From: Acanthopleura granulata
Lineage: Eukaryota; Mollusca; Polyplacophora; Chitonida; Chitonidae
Assembly (NCBI GenBank): GCA_016165875.1
Contig: JABBOT010000017.1
Location: 1,155,330 to 1,219,329, forward strand
Reading direction: 5' to 3'
Length of the DNA: 64,000 nucleotides
Notes under the pieces: model-generated
Database searches by the model: none
Told to the model about the DNA's origin: nothing
The model's input: only the letters and a program-made list of their open reading frames with translations
Shown: positions 22,961 through 36,100 of the stretch, piece after piece
Layout: each line of letters begins with the position of its first letter
Numbering within the stretch: position 1 is the first letter of the stretch
Made by a program: the position numbers and the translations under genes

Positions 22961-23299
22961 GTGTGTTTATGCATTCGAAGTTGATTATTGGTAGAACGGG
23001 TCACGGTGAAAACTGTGAATCACTTCTTCATACTGCGCGTGTGTTTGTGACACTATAGAGATATGGTCGCATTGGTGAAAATTATTGCGCCGAACTACCG
23101 CACTAGTCCTCTCGGCCACGGAGATAAGGGGTAAGGCAAGTGCAAATGGGATGTACCATTTACATAGCTTGTAGCTTTTTTTAAGTCCAGCAAAGGTGGA
23201 TGCATATCGTTCATAGCCCGTCTTATATGCACTCAGAGTAAAACCTTGAAATCATAAATATATCATTCTGTCAACGGAAAAGTTTTTCTGTTGATCCCA
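22961..23299. other. Unassigned stretch
   Basis: Nothing recognised between repeats E and D. Confidence 0.3.
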
Positions 23300-23640
23300 C
23301 TTTCAAACTGGCACAAGGGTCAGCTTATGAATGCCCACTTCTGTTAGACTCGTAGATATATCACTGTTTGACATGGCCATCTGAAGACACCATTCACGAC
23401 GTCGGTAACAATCAATACGGAAATTTACAGATGGACAGATCCACACTTTATCGAGCGGCTTCTTCAAGTGTTTCGAAAACTTCGACGCACAAACAGTGTT
23501 ATTTGTATACATCTCTTTCAACTAGTCATCCGCGCCGCGACTGGAGCTTCTGTATGTGAGAGCAGGGTATCTGACTTCAAAACAAAAAGCCATTTTTCCA
23601 TTTTTCAAAAAGCCTGATGTATTTATGAGGCTTGTCCAGT
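23300..23640 (+). repeat. Dispersed repeat D, copy 4
   Basis: GACATGGCCATCTGAAGACACC, ATCAATACGGAAATTTACAG, TCTTCAAGTGTTTCGAAAAC, TTATTTGTATACAT and CCATTTTTCCATTTTTC, in family order. Confidence 0.62.
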
Positions 23641-24129
23641 CGATGAAGTAATTACACCAATATATTGTCCCACCCTCCATTTGATTTTAAATCTCTTTAC
23701 ATGGATGTCTGACATTTAAAATTTCCATGATTCACAAATCTCGGAAATATACCCACTGTTAACATCACTGAACCTGACTTTAAACCTTTAGATTGTTTCG
23801 ATGGGCAGCATCAAACAAATCAGGTCGATGGACCCTGATGAAACATTGTTGTTATGTGGATACACAAAAAAAGATTCCAAAGCACAGGATGTGCTTATTT
23901 TTCCGTAACTATGCAATGTGGTGGGGTGAGGAGCTGACCATTTAAGAATGGAAAAGTTATACCTCTACAAGTACCATAGATGTCTCCGTGAGTTACGTGG
24001 GTACCAATTTATAATGTTCAAAGCAATGTTGAAGTAAAGCAATGCTGAAAAACCAACAGGACAAAAGTGACGACCTGTGAGGTGTCGAGATGTCCATCTG
24101 TCACGGATCAGTCGCAGACAGCCATGATA
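23641..24129. other. Unassigned stretch
   Basis: Nothing recognised. Confidence 0.3.
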
Positions 24130-24620
24130 GTCGTCAAGTTAGAGTGTGAACTTACCGTCCGGAAATTGATTCAACAATATTTTCGATAGGTAACGAAAAG
24201 GAAAATATTGCCATCCGAGATTTCTTTTCTGAGCAATGAACCAGTAACCAAGATATCAACGAAGCGTTTGTCATTTTCCAGCAACACTCTTTTGCGTCGA
24301 CTTCGTTTCTTCTGCAATAAGGCTTTCTGGTTTTTGCTCTCGTTAGCAGCGTGGTTGTGCAAGCCTTCGCAGAGGCTTCACCCCATAGGATATGACATGT
24401 CATGGCGCTCTAGAGAGGTCGGCGATGAAGTCGGCATCGATCAATATGGAAATTTACAGACAGTCACAGCGGCAGTCGTTTGAGTAGCATCTTCAAGTGT
24501 TTCGGAAGTCACAACGGGAGAGCATTCTCTTATTTCTACACATTCGTCCAGTGAGTCCTCAACGCTTTGGTCAGAAGAGTCGATGAGAGGCGCTATTCAT
24601 TGGACGCTGTCTTTGCTAAA
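24130..24620 (+). repeat. Dispersed repeat D, copy 5
   Basis: GACATGTCATGGCGCTCTAG, GATCAATATGGAAATTTACAG, TCTTCAAGTGTTTCGGAA, CTCTTATTTCTACACATT and GCATTTTTCCAAT. Several overlapping open frames on both strands here are repeat sequence. Confidence 0.64.
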
Positions 24621-25049
24621 GAAAAGCATTTTTCCAATATATAGATGACCCAATGAACATAGGAGCCGTAGTCTGTTTACTGATATAACGTTCTGGCCAT
24701 GTGTCTATATAATTCTTTAACACTTTATAAAGTATCGCTGTACAAGGCAAGAAATGCGTCGAGCAAAAATAATAACAATGAACAGTCTTTGTGCTATTTT
24801 AAAAAGCTGTTCTGTCTACAATGATTTAACTCCGTGTTGTAATTAGTAGACTCGTGAACTGTATCTTTTTGTACATGAAACAGGTTCTACTATTTTCAAT
24901 CCACTTCATTCGAACCCATTTTTAGAACTGTAATCCGGCGAATTACTTTGTGAATGTGAAAACGTCTTTTAATTTCATACGATTCAAAAATTATTTTGAT
25001 GCCAAACACTGTACAGTTTTATTAGATCTAAAGTTTGTTTCTTGACGTA
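24621..25049. other. Unassigned stretch
   Basis: Nothing recognised. Confidence 0.3.
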
Positions 25050-25183
25050 GCCCTAATCCCACACAGGCTGGAAGTTATAATGGCCCAGGGTGTGCCGGTT
25101 TCCTCCTACCATAATGCTGACCGCCGTCATACAAGTGACATATTCCTTGGTAGGAAGTAAAACCCAATCAAATACATAAATAA
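25050..25183 (+). repeat. SINE copy 9, 3' part
   Basis: GGTTTCCTCCTACCATAATG, CTGACCGCCGTCATACAAGTG and AATCAAATACATAAAT tail. Confidence 0.8.
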
Positions 25184-27779
25184 TTGTACAGAGGAATGAA
25201 AATGAAGAGCAAATTTGTTAGTAGAAAGGACAAGTTAACGTCAACTAGTATTATTCCAGCCTTGCGCTGCAGGGCACAACTATATAACATGCTACATGAG
25301 AATAAATTGTCATCGATTTTCATTTTGAGGTGGCTACATGTAGATCAGAGTAAGTTAAACGAAAGTGATCACTTGTTATACCTTCAAAATAGAATTTTAA
25401 TGCTACAGTGACCAACATGAGTGGACCATTTATTTAACAAGCACAGGAGTTCAGTTCGTCTGAACATGTGCAGGGAGGAAAGTCTACTTGGATTAAAACA
25501 TTGAAGAACGAAAATCCTTCTCGATATGTAAACAATTTACCGAATATCGGGAGTTTTGTTGAAGCATTGGAGCAGATTTCTGAAAACCAAACTTTCTGAA
25601 AACATCATTTTTCAGCAATAATTATGGAATTGTCGTTGGCGGCTTCCCTTTCGGCGAATAATTCTTTGACTGAAAAACTGACATACCTAAAATTATTAGG
25701 TATGTAAAATTTTTCATGTTTCTTCTATAGTTGTACTTTTCATCGGTGCACGAAATTGCAATATTCCAGGTAAACGATCAATCTTTGGCATGCTACTGAC
25801 ATCTTTTTTATTTTCATTTGTGGCGTTCAGACATGCACGGGATTTTGCTGACATACAAAAGACATGCAAAGAACGTAAAACTTCACGAACCTACGAGTGT
25901 CATCGACGGCTTATTGTCACTTCCGTGCACAATGGCAGTGGAAGCCTTCCAGGATTCCCTGTCTAGGGCGGGCGTTTTAAAGTAGGCGTCGAAGCAGAAA
26001 TCCACACGCCAGCAACCAAGCATTATTGACGTTCCGTCTAGCGAAGACAGCAAGACTAATTTCCAAAACAACGCTCAATACAACAGCTATGCACCTCGCG
26101 TGTCCTTTGGTTAGGATTGGTACACCTAACTTATTGAGTCGCACCTCTTTCCCAATATTTTTTGTGACGTAAACAGATGATTGCTCCTTAATTCCTAATA
26201 ATATACAATCACGACTGTAAAGTGGAAAGTGAACTTCACTGAAGAGTACCCTTTGGCACTTATCCTCTAAGAATAACTTTAACGGACCACATATTTTACC
26301 CTGTATCAACTTTTCCTTCAACATTCAAAACCCAGAGGTTAGTCCGTCTACTGTAAAACCACTCGTACTGACGTTCTGAGTGTGCCGTGGCTGGACATCA
26401 GTATGCTCAACAGTGCTCAACCCGGCCCGGTGGTCAAGATGTTCTCAGGTCTTATCTCTCAATTTCAGGTAGAGACAAGCTTGTTTTGTTCAAGCTACAG
26501 AATTTCCAATGTAGTTTAAAATGCTGTGCTTGATGATATTTAACAAATAACGGAAATACAGGATGATTGAGGTGCAATTTTACCGTGTACCCGCTTTGCA
26601 CGGCTGTAAGAATTTCCAAGCAAACAAAAACAAATAAACGAGCCTAATTTCTTATGGGCGCAGGCACGCAGCCTCAATAGTCCAGGGCTAATCGTTTTAG
26701 GGGAAATAAGAGCGGAAACATCCGTCATTTGCTAATGTACAGCTTTCCCCACTACAAACAGAGGGACAGTGCTCCGCACCTAGGCACCTGACAGCGGTGA
26801 AGAATTGTGTAATAATTCCTGTTGCTGGATCAAGATTTAGCATATTACCACAATTTCTTGGATATTTAGTGCTGCTCACATCATTTCATCCAAGTTTGCC
26901 AGTTGATTTTCTGTACTAAAATGGTGCTACATTAGACAAAACACACCCACTACTCCAGGGGGAAGTGCACCTGTAGAGAACACGAAGACGACGGATGTGG
27001 GTAACCAAGACTTCATCTCACACATGACACGACACTACGCAGACTGCAAACAAACGGGAAAGACTATACAAAAAACACCTACGACTGTGGGCATGCGCAA
27101 GAAAAGCAAGACGTCACATGACATAGGCACGGACACCAATGGTCAACCTAAAACTATACTTGCGTAACCACCTTTATTCACCACTTAGTTTTGTCTTCCT
27201 CGTGGGAACATACAAATACGAAGACAATTTTCCTTTTTTGGAAGATGACAATGTTAACCTGTTCTTATTTAAAACGGTACAATAGATATACCATACATTA
27301 TTTCCCTCCCCAAAACTGGCAACGTCTAGCAGTCTGCACACTTGGAGTGGACGTCGATGTGCTTTGAGGCTCTATGACGGGCCATTCTGACCTCCAGTGC
27401 CTCGGGGATTATTCTGCACCGTGTTTCTGCATCTTATTTATTTATTTGGTTTTTTTTGGCACATTGAATGGGATGAAACCTGCCGGGTAGTATGATTTGT
27501 TAGACTAACCTCAGGTACAGGCTGGTGATTAATGCATCCCATAAATAAATTCACCCAAACATCCACGATGAAATTTTGCAGACATTTGTGACGAGATGGT
27601 TGACGACTAGACCTCCTTTGCGACTGAATCGGAATTGGTGAGGGATTGTCTCATCCATCTGACAATCTGGGTTCACAAACCTGCGTTGGGTCGAGTATTT
27701 CTGTAGACTTACACAGGGGCGAGGTGGCGCTGTCTTCGTCTTCTCCAAATAAGGTATCATGCCCGGCCGGGACAGACCA
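25184..27779. other. Unassigned 2.6-kb stretch
   Basis: No gene or repeat family recognised. A 115-codon minus-strand frame (25977-26324) has a plausible composition but no domain I know and no neighbour to support it. A 10-bp-arm palindrome (ACATACCTAA) lies at about 25680-25705. Confidence 0.35.
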
Positions 27780-29820
27780 CGATGGGACCTTACATCATTC
27801 ATTTTGGCAAATCCGGTAAGAGCAGCTGTGTGTCCGAGGGCCGGAAAACTTCTTAACTTCACAGAAGCCACTAGGTCACGGGCACGGGTCTTTAACTTGT
27901 CGGGGTACAGGTACACGAGGTCACCAACTTCCAGTCAAGAAATTGGAGGACGGATGCATTTAGGTTTCTTTGACTTCTCTCTCTGCCGATGGTTTTCTCC
28001 ACGACACATCTGTTGGACTTGTATTGAGCTGATCTCGCCGAGTCCACATATTTGCTGCGGATAACCCCCGTAGACCGGATGCTGTGGGAGGTGTATGCCA
28101 GCTGAAGTTGTTGCGAATCTTCTTGTAACGATTCCATTTCTAGCTCCAGGGTAGCGTTTTCTGAGACAGGATTTTATCCATTCTCCCAATCTCAGCTGAC
28201 GGGCCATATTAATGCTGGAGCGTGTAGTTGACAAGACCTTTGAATCCTACAGCATCATCAGTCGGAATCACGGATGGTCGCCCTTCTAGAAGTTTTAACT
28301 CAATGATGAGACCGAGGAGGCCGTGACGAAGTGTTTCACTCTTTCCTTCTGATATTGATCAAGGGTATGACGTCATTGATTCTCGAAGAATTACTTGGTG
28401 TGCTCGCTTGATTACGTCCGCAGCAAAGGAAACGTCGACACTCGAGGGTGGTGGCTCCGATTACCTGGGTCTCTGATACTGTGCTGCTTTATTTAGGATG
28501 CAAAACGGTGACAGCCCAAGGTAACATTACTGACTGCTTTCTCAATGTCGAGGGCAAAGAAGCTTCGGTTTACAACTAACTTTAACTGATGTGCGGACGG
28601 GTGATCTAGCTTAACGTGCAGAGCAGTGAGCAAACCAGCAAGGCCCCGACGAAAGACGATGCAGTCGAGGGAGGTTTGGAACGGGTCGTGCCGGCGAACG
28701 ACAAGGACACCCCCTTGAGAAATGGTGACAACCTTTAAGTACCTTTTCAACCGTTTGATGAGTTTCTTAGATGGACGAGTTTCCCGTGTCGGACGCACAT
28801 GGGTGCGGAGCAAATCTGTACTCTCACAGTGCAAAGTCAGCCAGTTCATTCGGTTTGTGATTTGTCATTATACATGTACCCGCTATTGAGCCAGATCGAA
28901 CAACGCAGGCTTACCTCCGTTGAACGAAAGAATAACCCTGACGGAATGGATGGTGACAGGGAGGGGCGTTGCGCCTAAAGAACATTAAGTGGGAGGGAGG
29001 GGGAGTTGCACAGTCCTTGAGATGGCAGACACTTTGTAACGGCTCACTCTCGCCAAGAATGTGGCTACACGCGGAAAGGCGGAGAACTCCCTGCGACACA
29101 GTTTTTGCACCCAGAAAGAAAGCAGACTTTATGGTCTGACTGAATAGTGGAGGGGCTGAAGTACTTTTTTGGCCGATGGACAAAGCTTCAATCACACGAG
29201 AGTAAACTGACACGGTGTCCAGTAACCATGGCTCTATATAATCAAGCTAATCGCAGCTTATCACTGCGTTTAACGTACACCGGCATCTCTACTCCATTTT
29301 TCTTAACGAAGCCGTCGGTAATAATCCATAACTGATTCACCGGACCAGGTAGTACTATTGTTTGATGTGAAGACAGAGCAGTTTGGACTTCAGTAAAGAA
29401 GTCCCGTAGAATATCTGGCCATTCAACCTTTTGGGATGAAGAGAAACCTGCGGTTTCTTCATCTAACTGGGATACCAGGCTAGAGCGCCCGGGAACGACC
29501 CGTGGGAGAAATGTATTTTCCGGAAAGGCCACAAGAGTTGAGATGCGATGTGGGCTGGCAGAAATAGTGCTTTGACGCCATACGTAGCCGAGCAAGCCGA
29601 CACTTGACGGGGTAATAACAATCTTAGCAGTAGACCACAAGGCTTTTACGCAAGAACAGATTAAGATACTCAACGTTAACCCCGAAATTTTCTGGTGGTA
29701 CCAAGACATCAAGAGACTTCAGTTCATTAAATTTATGCCCAGGTTCAATCAAGTTGTTTCTGGAACATTTAGGCAAAATCTTCATGAAGTTTAATAATTT
29801 GAGGAATGTCAGTATCATTT
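27780..29820 (-). pseudogene. pol: Ty3/Gypsy pol remnant: RT end, RNase H, integrase
   Basis: Minus strand, 5' to 3'. About 29640-29570: RT C-terminal segment SVGLLGYVW then TISASPHRISTL. About 29330: RNase H start LWIITDGFVKKNGVE, whose Asp is the first catalytic residue. About 29190-28930: rest of RNase H, frameshifted (FSP-x-TIQSDHKVCFLSGCK, RVATFLARVSRY). 28849-28493: inter-domain and integrase N-terminus, including RPSKKL and GLLTALHVKLDHPSAHQL, with the His of the zinc-binding segment and GCHRFAS. About 28420-28270: integrase core, VSFAADVIKR (first Asp) and IPTDDAVGFKGLVN (second Asp). About 28070: RGLSAANMWTRRDQLN. About 27920: GDLVYLYPDK. The domain order is RT-RH-IN, as in Ty3/Gypsy. 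Several frameshifts and stops make it non-functional. The catalytic YxDD part of RT, the protease, gag and both LTRs were not found, so it is truncated at both ends. It may be a different lineage from the gag at 1-926. Confidence 0.85.
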
Positions 29821-30169
29821 AAGATATGAATCTTTCCGAGATGCTGGAGAGAAGGACTGGTGGCGGCCATGCCTTTGATGTGAGAGGCGTTCACCGGCTA
29901 CACTCAAGTGGAAACAACAACTAAATCAGTGCCTCCTCTCGGAAACTTCAGTCAGACGAGAAAGGGGATAAGACGGCTCCACTGCCATCTGTATTCCTCC
30001 TTGCTTCAGGCAACGTCATAAAGACGACGAACAATTAACCGGGCAATGATGGAGAAAATTAGGGAATAATTGCCTCTATCTAGAGGTGTTGTATACTGCG
30101 ACAGAGACATTTTTGAAACAATCTGTGCTGAATGAATGTTAGATGAGGGGACAAAAAGGATAAAGCGAC
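29821..30169. other. Short stretch upstream of the pol remnant
   Basis: May include more decayed RT sequence, but no RT motif can be read with confidence. Confidence 0.3.
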
Positions 30170-30375
30170 TGGTGAATTGATGGATGGTTGGATGGAAGGA
30201 TGAATGAATGTTTAGTGCTTTGAATGAATTAATTAGTAAACTGATGAATGAATTGTTTGCGACACGGATGGGCGATTGGCAGGATAAGCACATGACTGGA
30301 TTTCTTGGATAGATGGACGGACCAAGGCATAATTGAATGAATGAAAAGCTGGATGTACAGATGAATGGGTGTACA
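30170..30375. repeat. Degenerate GGAT/GAAT-rich tandem sequence
   Basis: Repeated GATGGATGG, GAATGAATG and TGAATGAATT words with interruptions. An old simple-sequence tract. The 132-codon minus-strand frame over it is low-complexity and not a gene. Confidence 0.7.
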
Positions 30376-30399
30376 TTTGAATTAAGTGATTGCTTGTAA

Positions 30400-30510
30400 G
30401 GCAACTGGCTATGGTTGGTGTTACTCCGGTCACATGTCCTCCAACCATAAACCTAATCGGCGTCATATTTGTACCAGTGAAATATTCCTGAGCGCGTCGT
30501 TACAGGCCAG
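30400..30510 (+). repeat. SINE copy 10, short 3' fragment
   Basis: TCCTCCAACCATAAACC, TCGGCGTCATATTTGTACC, AGTGAAATATTCCTGAGCGC match the family 3' region with several changes. Confidence 0.55.
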
Positions 30511-32049
30511 AAGGGTGAAATATACACAATGGCTGTTATATATAGAAGTGGCCGGAATACAACTCCGACATTTGGCCGAAATTTATACAGCCCCGATTGG
30601 GACAGAACGGCGAAAACTTTAACCTGACGTATCACTTGGCCTTGTCTGCGTAAGGAAAACAAAGATGGTGCACGTAAGAATGTACATAAATTCGTCGCCT
30701 GGCACGTCATTTCTCCCCACTGGAATAAAACTTGTATGAGTAATGTCGTCCAAAAATTCGGCGCGCCCTCTGGTTGATGCCACTGGGATTTAAAACAACT
30801 CCTACCGATGCCATTCCAAGCAATTTCCAAACTAATCACACTTTAAAAACAGTGTACTAAATGACTGTAATTGCCAAGTGAGAATAACTAATTCAAAAGT
30901 AAAAGAGAGTCTGGAATGTTAAAAAAAATATTTAGTATACGTCTGCTATATATTTATGTATTCGTATTTCTGTAGAAACAACATGGAAGGAAGAGAATAT
31001 GTCATAAAACCGGTGTTTAGGCTGAACTGGAGATTTCCTGTACCTAATAATAAACAAAATGCATGTATCTACACTTACGTTTATATCAGTATTACCCAAT
31101 GAGGCGTAATGAAAAGGTAACCGATGCACATTTAACTACACAGATTTGTTTATAAAATCTTATTAAACTCGACTTCGAATAACAGATGTCCAATTAAACG
31201 TTCTAAAGAGGAGGCCAAGCAGTTGGACATTTATTAAACAACCCTCATGTACACTAAATCGCTTAATGTCTTGATCACCACCCGAAAGAGGAAGCCAAAC
31301 GTATGCGATCCTAATTTACATTAGGTTTTATTAAACACAGTTTGAAGGAGGGAAGCATTTAATCTTATTTAAAACTGAAGAGATGCAATCACTCCATCGA
31401 TCAGTGATGAGTTAATTTTTGAACCGTTGTGACAGCCCTGACATATCTGATACTGACAAAGCATTCCAAATTTTCCAGTCACACTGTTTTATTACAATGT
31501 CCCTTCAAATCAAAACGGGCCTGCTGGTTTCTGCCCCGATTACAGCCTTTACGGGCAAGACCTCCCAATGGTCCCATGTCGATCTGAAGACGTCGACCTT
31601 TCAATATTTATTAGTCAGTATGAACATTTTAGGCAAACAGAGCGTCAGTCCCTTCGATCGGCAACTGGGGGTGCTTTACGTCCGTAACAAGCAAACATTC
31701 CTAATTCTATACTTCCATTGCAGCAAATATTCTAATCATCACGGCAAAGACAGAGCAATGCTGTGTGAAAACATGGTGCGCGGCATGTTGAGAAAAAAAT
31801 CATTGTTGGCTTGAACAGATGTGTTTATATGGTAAACTCCAGCCAATAAAAAGAGGGTAGCATTCAGTAATGTAGCGACCTTCGAATAATGAATAATTCA
31901 TTAACAATGATGGAGGTGTGTCAGTAGGGAAGACTTGTAGGGTAATGGAGCTGTCGTTGAAAATAAATGACTCGTTCTTTTTGACGTGATGTGTACTGTT
32001 AGAAATTTTCCCAAAATAACCTCCAAACCAGTTTTAGTTCATCTCTAAC
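30511..32049. other. Unassigned stretch
   Basis: Contains a possible weak repeat D trace near 31575 (CCCATGTCGATCTGAAGACG). A 131-codon plus frame (31419-31814) and a 128-codon minus frame (30453-30839) have no recognised domain. Confidence 0.35.
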
Positions 32050-32365
32050 ATGACTCCATTGTGTCTCAGGAGAAAAGCTCCAGCCGTCTGACATATCCAG
32101 ACACTGACATAATTCCCTGGCTTAAGTTTGTCTGACAAGCTGATAGCACTTCAATAACTCTCTTCAGACATTTTCGTCCGTGGACAGACTAACACCAAAT
32201 AGACCTACTGTGTTGATAGAGAACATCGCAGTGATTACGTCCCACTTGCACCGTCCAATCAGACGTTGCCGGCCATTACACACGTCATCAAACCATACAC
32301 TTCTGTTTCTAATAAGATCAAGGTCTGCTTTCGGCAGGTTGGTCTCTATTCATTTGGAATCTGCT
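32050..32365 (+). repeat. Dispersed repeat E, copy 3
   Basis: TCCAGCCGTCTGACATATCC, CCTGGCTTAAGTTTGTCTGA, CAAGCTGATAGCACTTCAAT, CAGACTAACACCAAATAG and GTCTGCTTTCGGCAG. A 111-codon open frame (32180-32515) overlaps it and is taken to be repeat sequence. Confidence 0.68.
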
Positions 32366-32944
32366 TATTTGAAGGCTGAATCACGGTACAGGTTGCGCTC
32401 TAGCTCTACTCGATGCTGGAGAGTGGTTATCGAAGACTCGATTGGGCTGAAGACTGTAGTAGTTGAACCTCCAACAGTTGGAGGTTCCCATGAGAGTCCC
32501 TTAATCATCTACTAAATATTTAATAAATTTGAGCAGCACATTTCTTTTGGCAACTGCTAAATTGACAAGAGGCTGTGTAACATTGGCTACGTATGACTAT
32601 TTTCTAACAATGAAAGTGTCGTCCCGGCTGCCGGTTTGCTCCCAATGCGGTTATATTAGTTTTTATACCAACGACTCCACATTTATGATAACATATGGAG
32701 ACTGAATGAATGGAGCAACGGGAAGAGATCTCGTTGATGTGACAAAATGTATAAGTCACTGGTTTATGGGGAAATAACACCCAAAATCAGGAGTTACCAC
32801 TGTTTCAAGTGGACCGTCCATAAACTTTTTCTCAAATGAAGATGGAAAACACAGCATCTTCACATTATTGCAACATATAACATACGAGTTCATGGGGAAA
32901 GCCACCGCATGAGCAGTTCGGCTTGCCACTGCCCTCCTCTGCTA
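32366..32944. other. Unassigned stretch
   Basis: Contains only an 11-bp-arm hairpin near 32464-32488 (GAACCTCCAA/TTGGAGGTTC). Confidence 0.3.
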
Positions 32945-33150
32945 TATGTTGAGTTAATTGATGTTTTCCGCCGTGGTCAAGGGTATTTTTACGAGAATGG
33001 CCAGCACTATGGTGGGAACAAAACGGGCAGAGTCCGGGGAAACTCCATGGTCAAGGTGAGAGGCTCATGGGTCAGGCATACTTTCCAACGGAGAGGAAAC
33101 CTACATGAGCCGGACGGGAATTCACAGCAACTTCAACTCGTATGTAACGT
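32945..33150 (-). repeat. SINE copy 11, rearranged
   Basis: GTTAATTGATGTTTTCCGCCG, GGCCAGCACTATGGTGGGA, ACGGGCAGAGTCCGGGGAAAC, GGAGAGGAAACCTACATGAG and ATTCACAGCAAC. Segments are out of the usual spacing and the head is missing. Confidence 0.75.
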
Positions 33151-36100
33151 ATTGAGTCATCTTGCAAATTGACGTTTTCTGAAACCTGATGATATTCAAT
33201 TGCCTGTTCCTGGGCATAAACACGTTGACATTGAGATTCTTGACATTCATTTTTATTCTAGACATCCGTTACAGTTAGACTCTATAAGAAGGTAAAGAAA
33301 GAGGTTATGGAGGACACTGAGTTAACGAAAGTAGCACCAACATGAAACATATCACCAAAACCTGTTTTTATACCTCCCACATGCATTCTGAGACATTGCA
33401 ATATATCTGGATTACGGGTACAACGACGATGCCAGGGTTTCCGTCTGCGATAAAGATCCCGTATTTATGCTATTCCGGCAACTACAGTCTTCCATTCCAA
33501 AAAAATTATTTTGCCCTTTCAGAAGACAATTTCAGTCGCCTTTTCCCTTTATCAATGAATAATCTATGTATATAAATAAGGGTTTTATGGAACATGGCAA
33601 AGCCAAGCTGCAACGATGTCATTAAGATTGTTGCACATGTTCGATTTTTAATGCTTCAAATCGATGAACACACACAATACAGGATTAAAAACGGAAAGTG
33701 ATCGTGGTATTTACTACTTCAATTCAGGCTGCCAATGAGCAATTTTTGTCGGTCTCAGATGTGCTCTGCACAGGAAGTTTACAAAAGAGACACAAGGGAT
33801 TCTGATGTTAAGCACACATCACTTTCGAACAAAACTATTCATGTAGTCATTAAGCCATTATATCCATCGTGTTGCTTGGCAACTCTTTGATTTCAAGAAT
33901 ATGAAAAAAAAACTGATGGCGAACCAAACGGAACTACCAGAAACATGTATTAACACGGTTAACAAAATTTGCTGGGTAGAAAGTCAGAGATACGAATCAT
34001 ATCAAGGTAGAGCAATTGACACTACAGCATAGAGAGGGCGATTTATTCTAATCAACCATAAAAGCTGACAGCTTCTCTTGGGTGTTATTATTTGTGACTT
34101 GGGGTGAAGGGTCTCTTTCCAGCAACACATACTGGAAACATTAGAGAATCTTTACCTACAACTAATGTGTAACTTGCAAAAAGTGTGTCTACTCATTATT
34201 TAACTTGTGCGGAGGAGGATGTATTTGGCAAGTGTATAAGAAAATAAAACAAACATTTGTCCGGGGTTCGTGTGCTTGAAAATCCGAGGAATTACTCTCT
34301 TTTCCATACTTTCCATATGCTCAAGGACGGAGAATTGTCCTTTTAGACAATAATTACCGTCATAAATTATGGTTTAAGTGCTGAAATTTCTATTTTTTCA
34401 GTATCTGTCCATCACGTATTCCAAAGAAACATCACAGCGTTTTGTTACATCCATAGTACATTCGGAATTAGAAACACATGTATGAGTAACGTCAAATACA
34501 GTGTAGGTGAGGAAGCTTAGCTTCATCATGCCACTTCCAAGGGTTGATAAAATGCCTAGGTTTGTTGCTCATTCTTGTCTATGGAGACCTGATTCTTACT
34601 GTCTCATTACAATACATATGGACTACTTAAGCAAGGAATCAACATTCGACTGACATGTCAGAGCGACGAAGGACAAGTTCTTAGGTTGTGACGGCTGGAT
34701 AGGTTGTCTCCCACACACTACTGATTATATGCGATAATTTCACATCAGTGGATAGTAAGGAATGACTAAGTATCTTATAAACACAGAAGAAATTGGGTTA
34801 ACTATGATGGTTGCCTTTCAGTCGCCACAGTTAGAACTCACACGATATTGTTCACACCCGGCTTTGGATAGTAAAATTTCCGATTCCCACTGGTGCCACC
34901 TTTTGTGTGACCATGGTAACAATAAGCGACGTGCGACAGTGTGCATATCTGCAAGTCAGGTATTCATAAATGTACCATCAAAAGGCAGTTAAAATAAATA
35001 AATAAACGAAAAAAAACGACAAGGAGTAAATAAGTCAATAAACAATTTCGTAAAAAGTTGAGGTTTTACTCTAATACTTCACGAAACGTGTCAAAAAGAG
35101 TTCACGTCACCAGTCTAAAATATATGGTTACCAGTTCACTGGAACTTCATGCACAGAAGGTCCGGAATTCACCCAGTATGGTGTCCTTTCACATTACAAG
35201 GGATGTCTTTAGAGTGCGAAGGACCTTTCTTAGCAATGCATCTCCTCAGGAGCAATATGTTATTTCGCGTCGTGAACATTCAGTGTATACGGACATTCCG
35301 TGGAGAAGGAGATGGCAGTGAACATGTCCTGTGAGAGAGGAAAAACCAACAAGCAAGTTATTATTCAAATTATTTGGAAAAGACACAAGGAGACGACAAA
35401 AATAAGCAGTTTGTTACGGCTTCCTCAGAGGTTTGGCCATCAGAAATCGTCTCCAAGGATATCTGAAATAAAAAAGAGCGCTCGGGGCCTTCGCGGACCC
35501 TACATCCTCTCGGATTGGGCCAGGATAATAGTTTCAGGTCCACAGAAAGTTATAAATCTTTAGGAAAAACATCCCGACCCCCGATTATAATTTTATTCAG
35601 CCGTTATCTAAAATAGTAGATCTTACAGGAACCTACAGGCTGCCCTTACACTTAACAAAACTCTTTCGTTTTGCGAACAACACTCAGCGCCACCAGAACG
35701 TATGATGTCATCGGGCGCTTATATGATAGCTGTTTTATGCATAACCCAAATTTCCCTGTGTACGCTGCCCTTTATACCGTTTCGTGTAAATATACAATTG
35801 GAAATCATTGATCTCAGCAGTGTAAATCTCTCCGATAATCAAATAACAACCGTTATTTCCTATCCCTGAAAGTTGCGAGAACCATGCAAGAATGTGCCAC
35901 TGTTTGCCCCAAACATGACAAGACATGTACTCGGATATTCACGTTTTATTAGCTAAATATTATCGTAAAACTTTGGCTCCTTGCTAGGTTTTAACGTAAG
36001 TTAGGTTCCATAGGTTAAACTTTAACCTAATGGATTACGTCCATCGAAGACACCCAGGCTTCATTTCTGTATTTGCGGTTTAGTACCTTGACATGCAACC

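Noticed and set aside
30006..30404. 132-codon Ser/His-rich minus-strand frame
   Set aside because: It is the translation of a degenerate GGAT/GAAT simple repeat.
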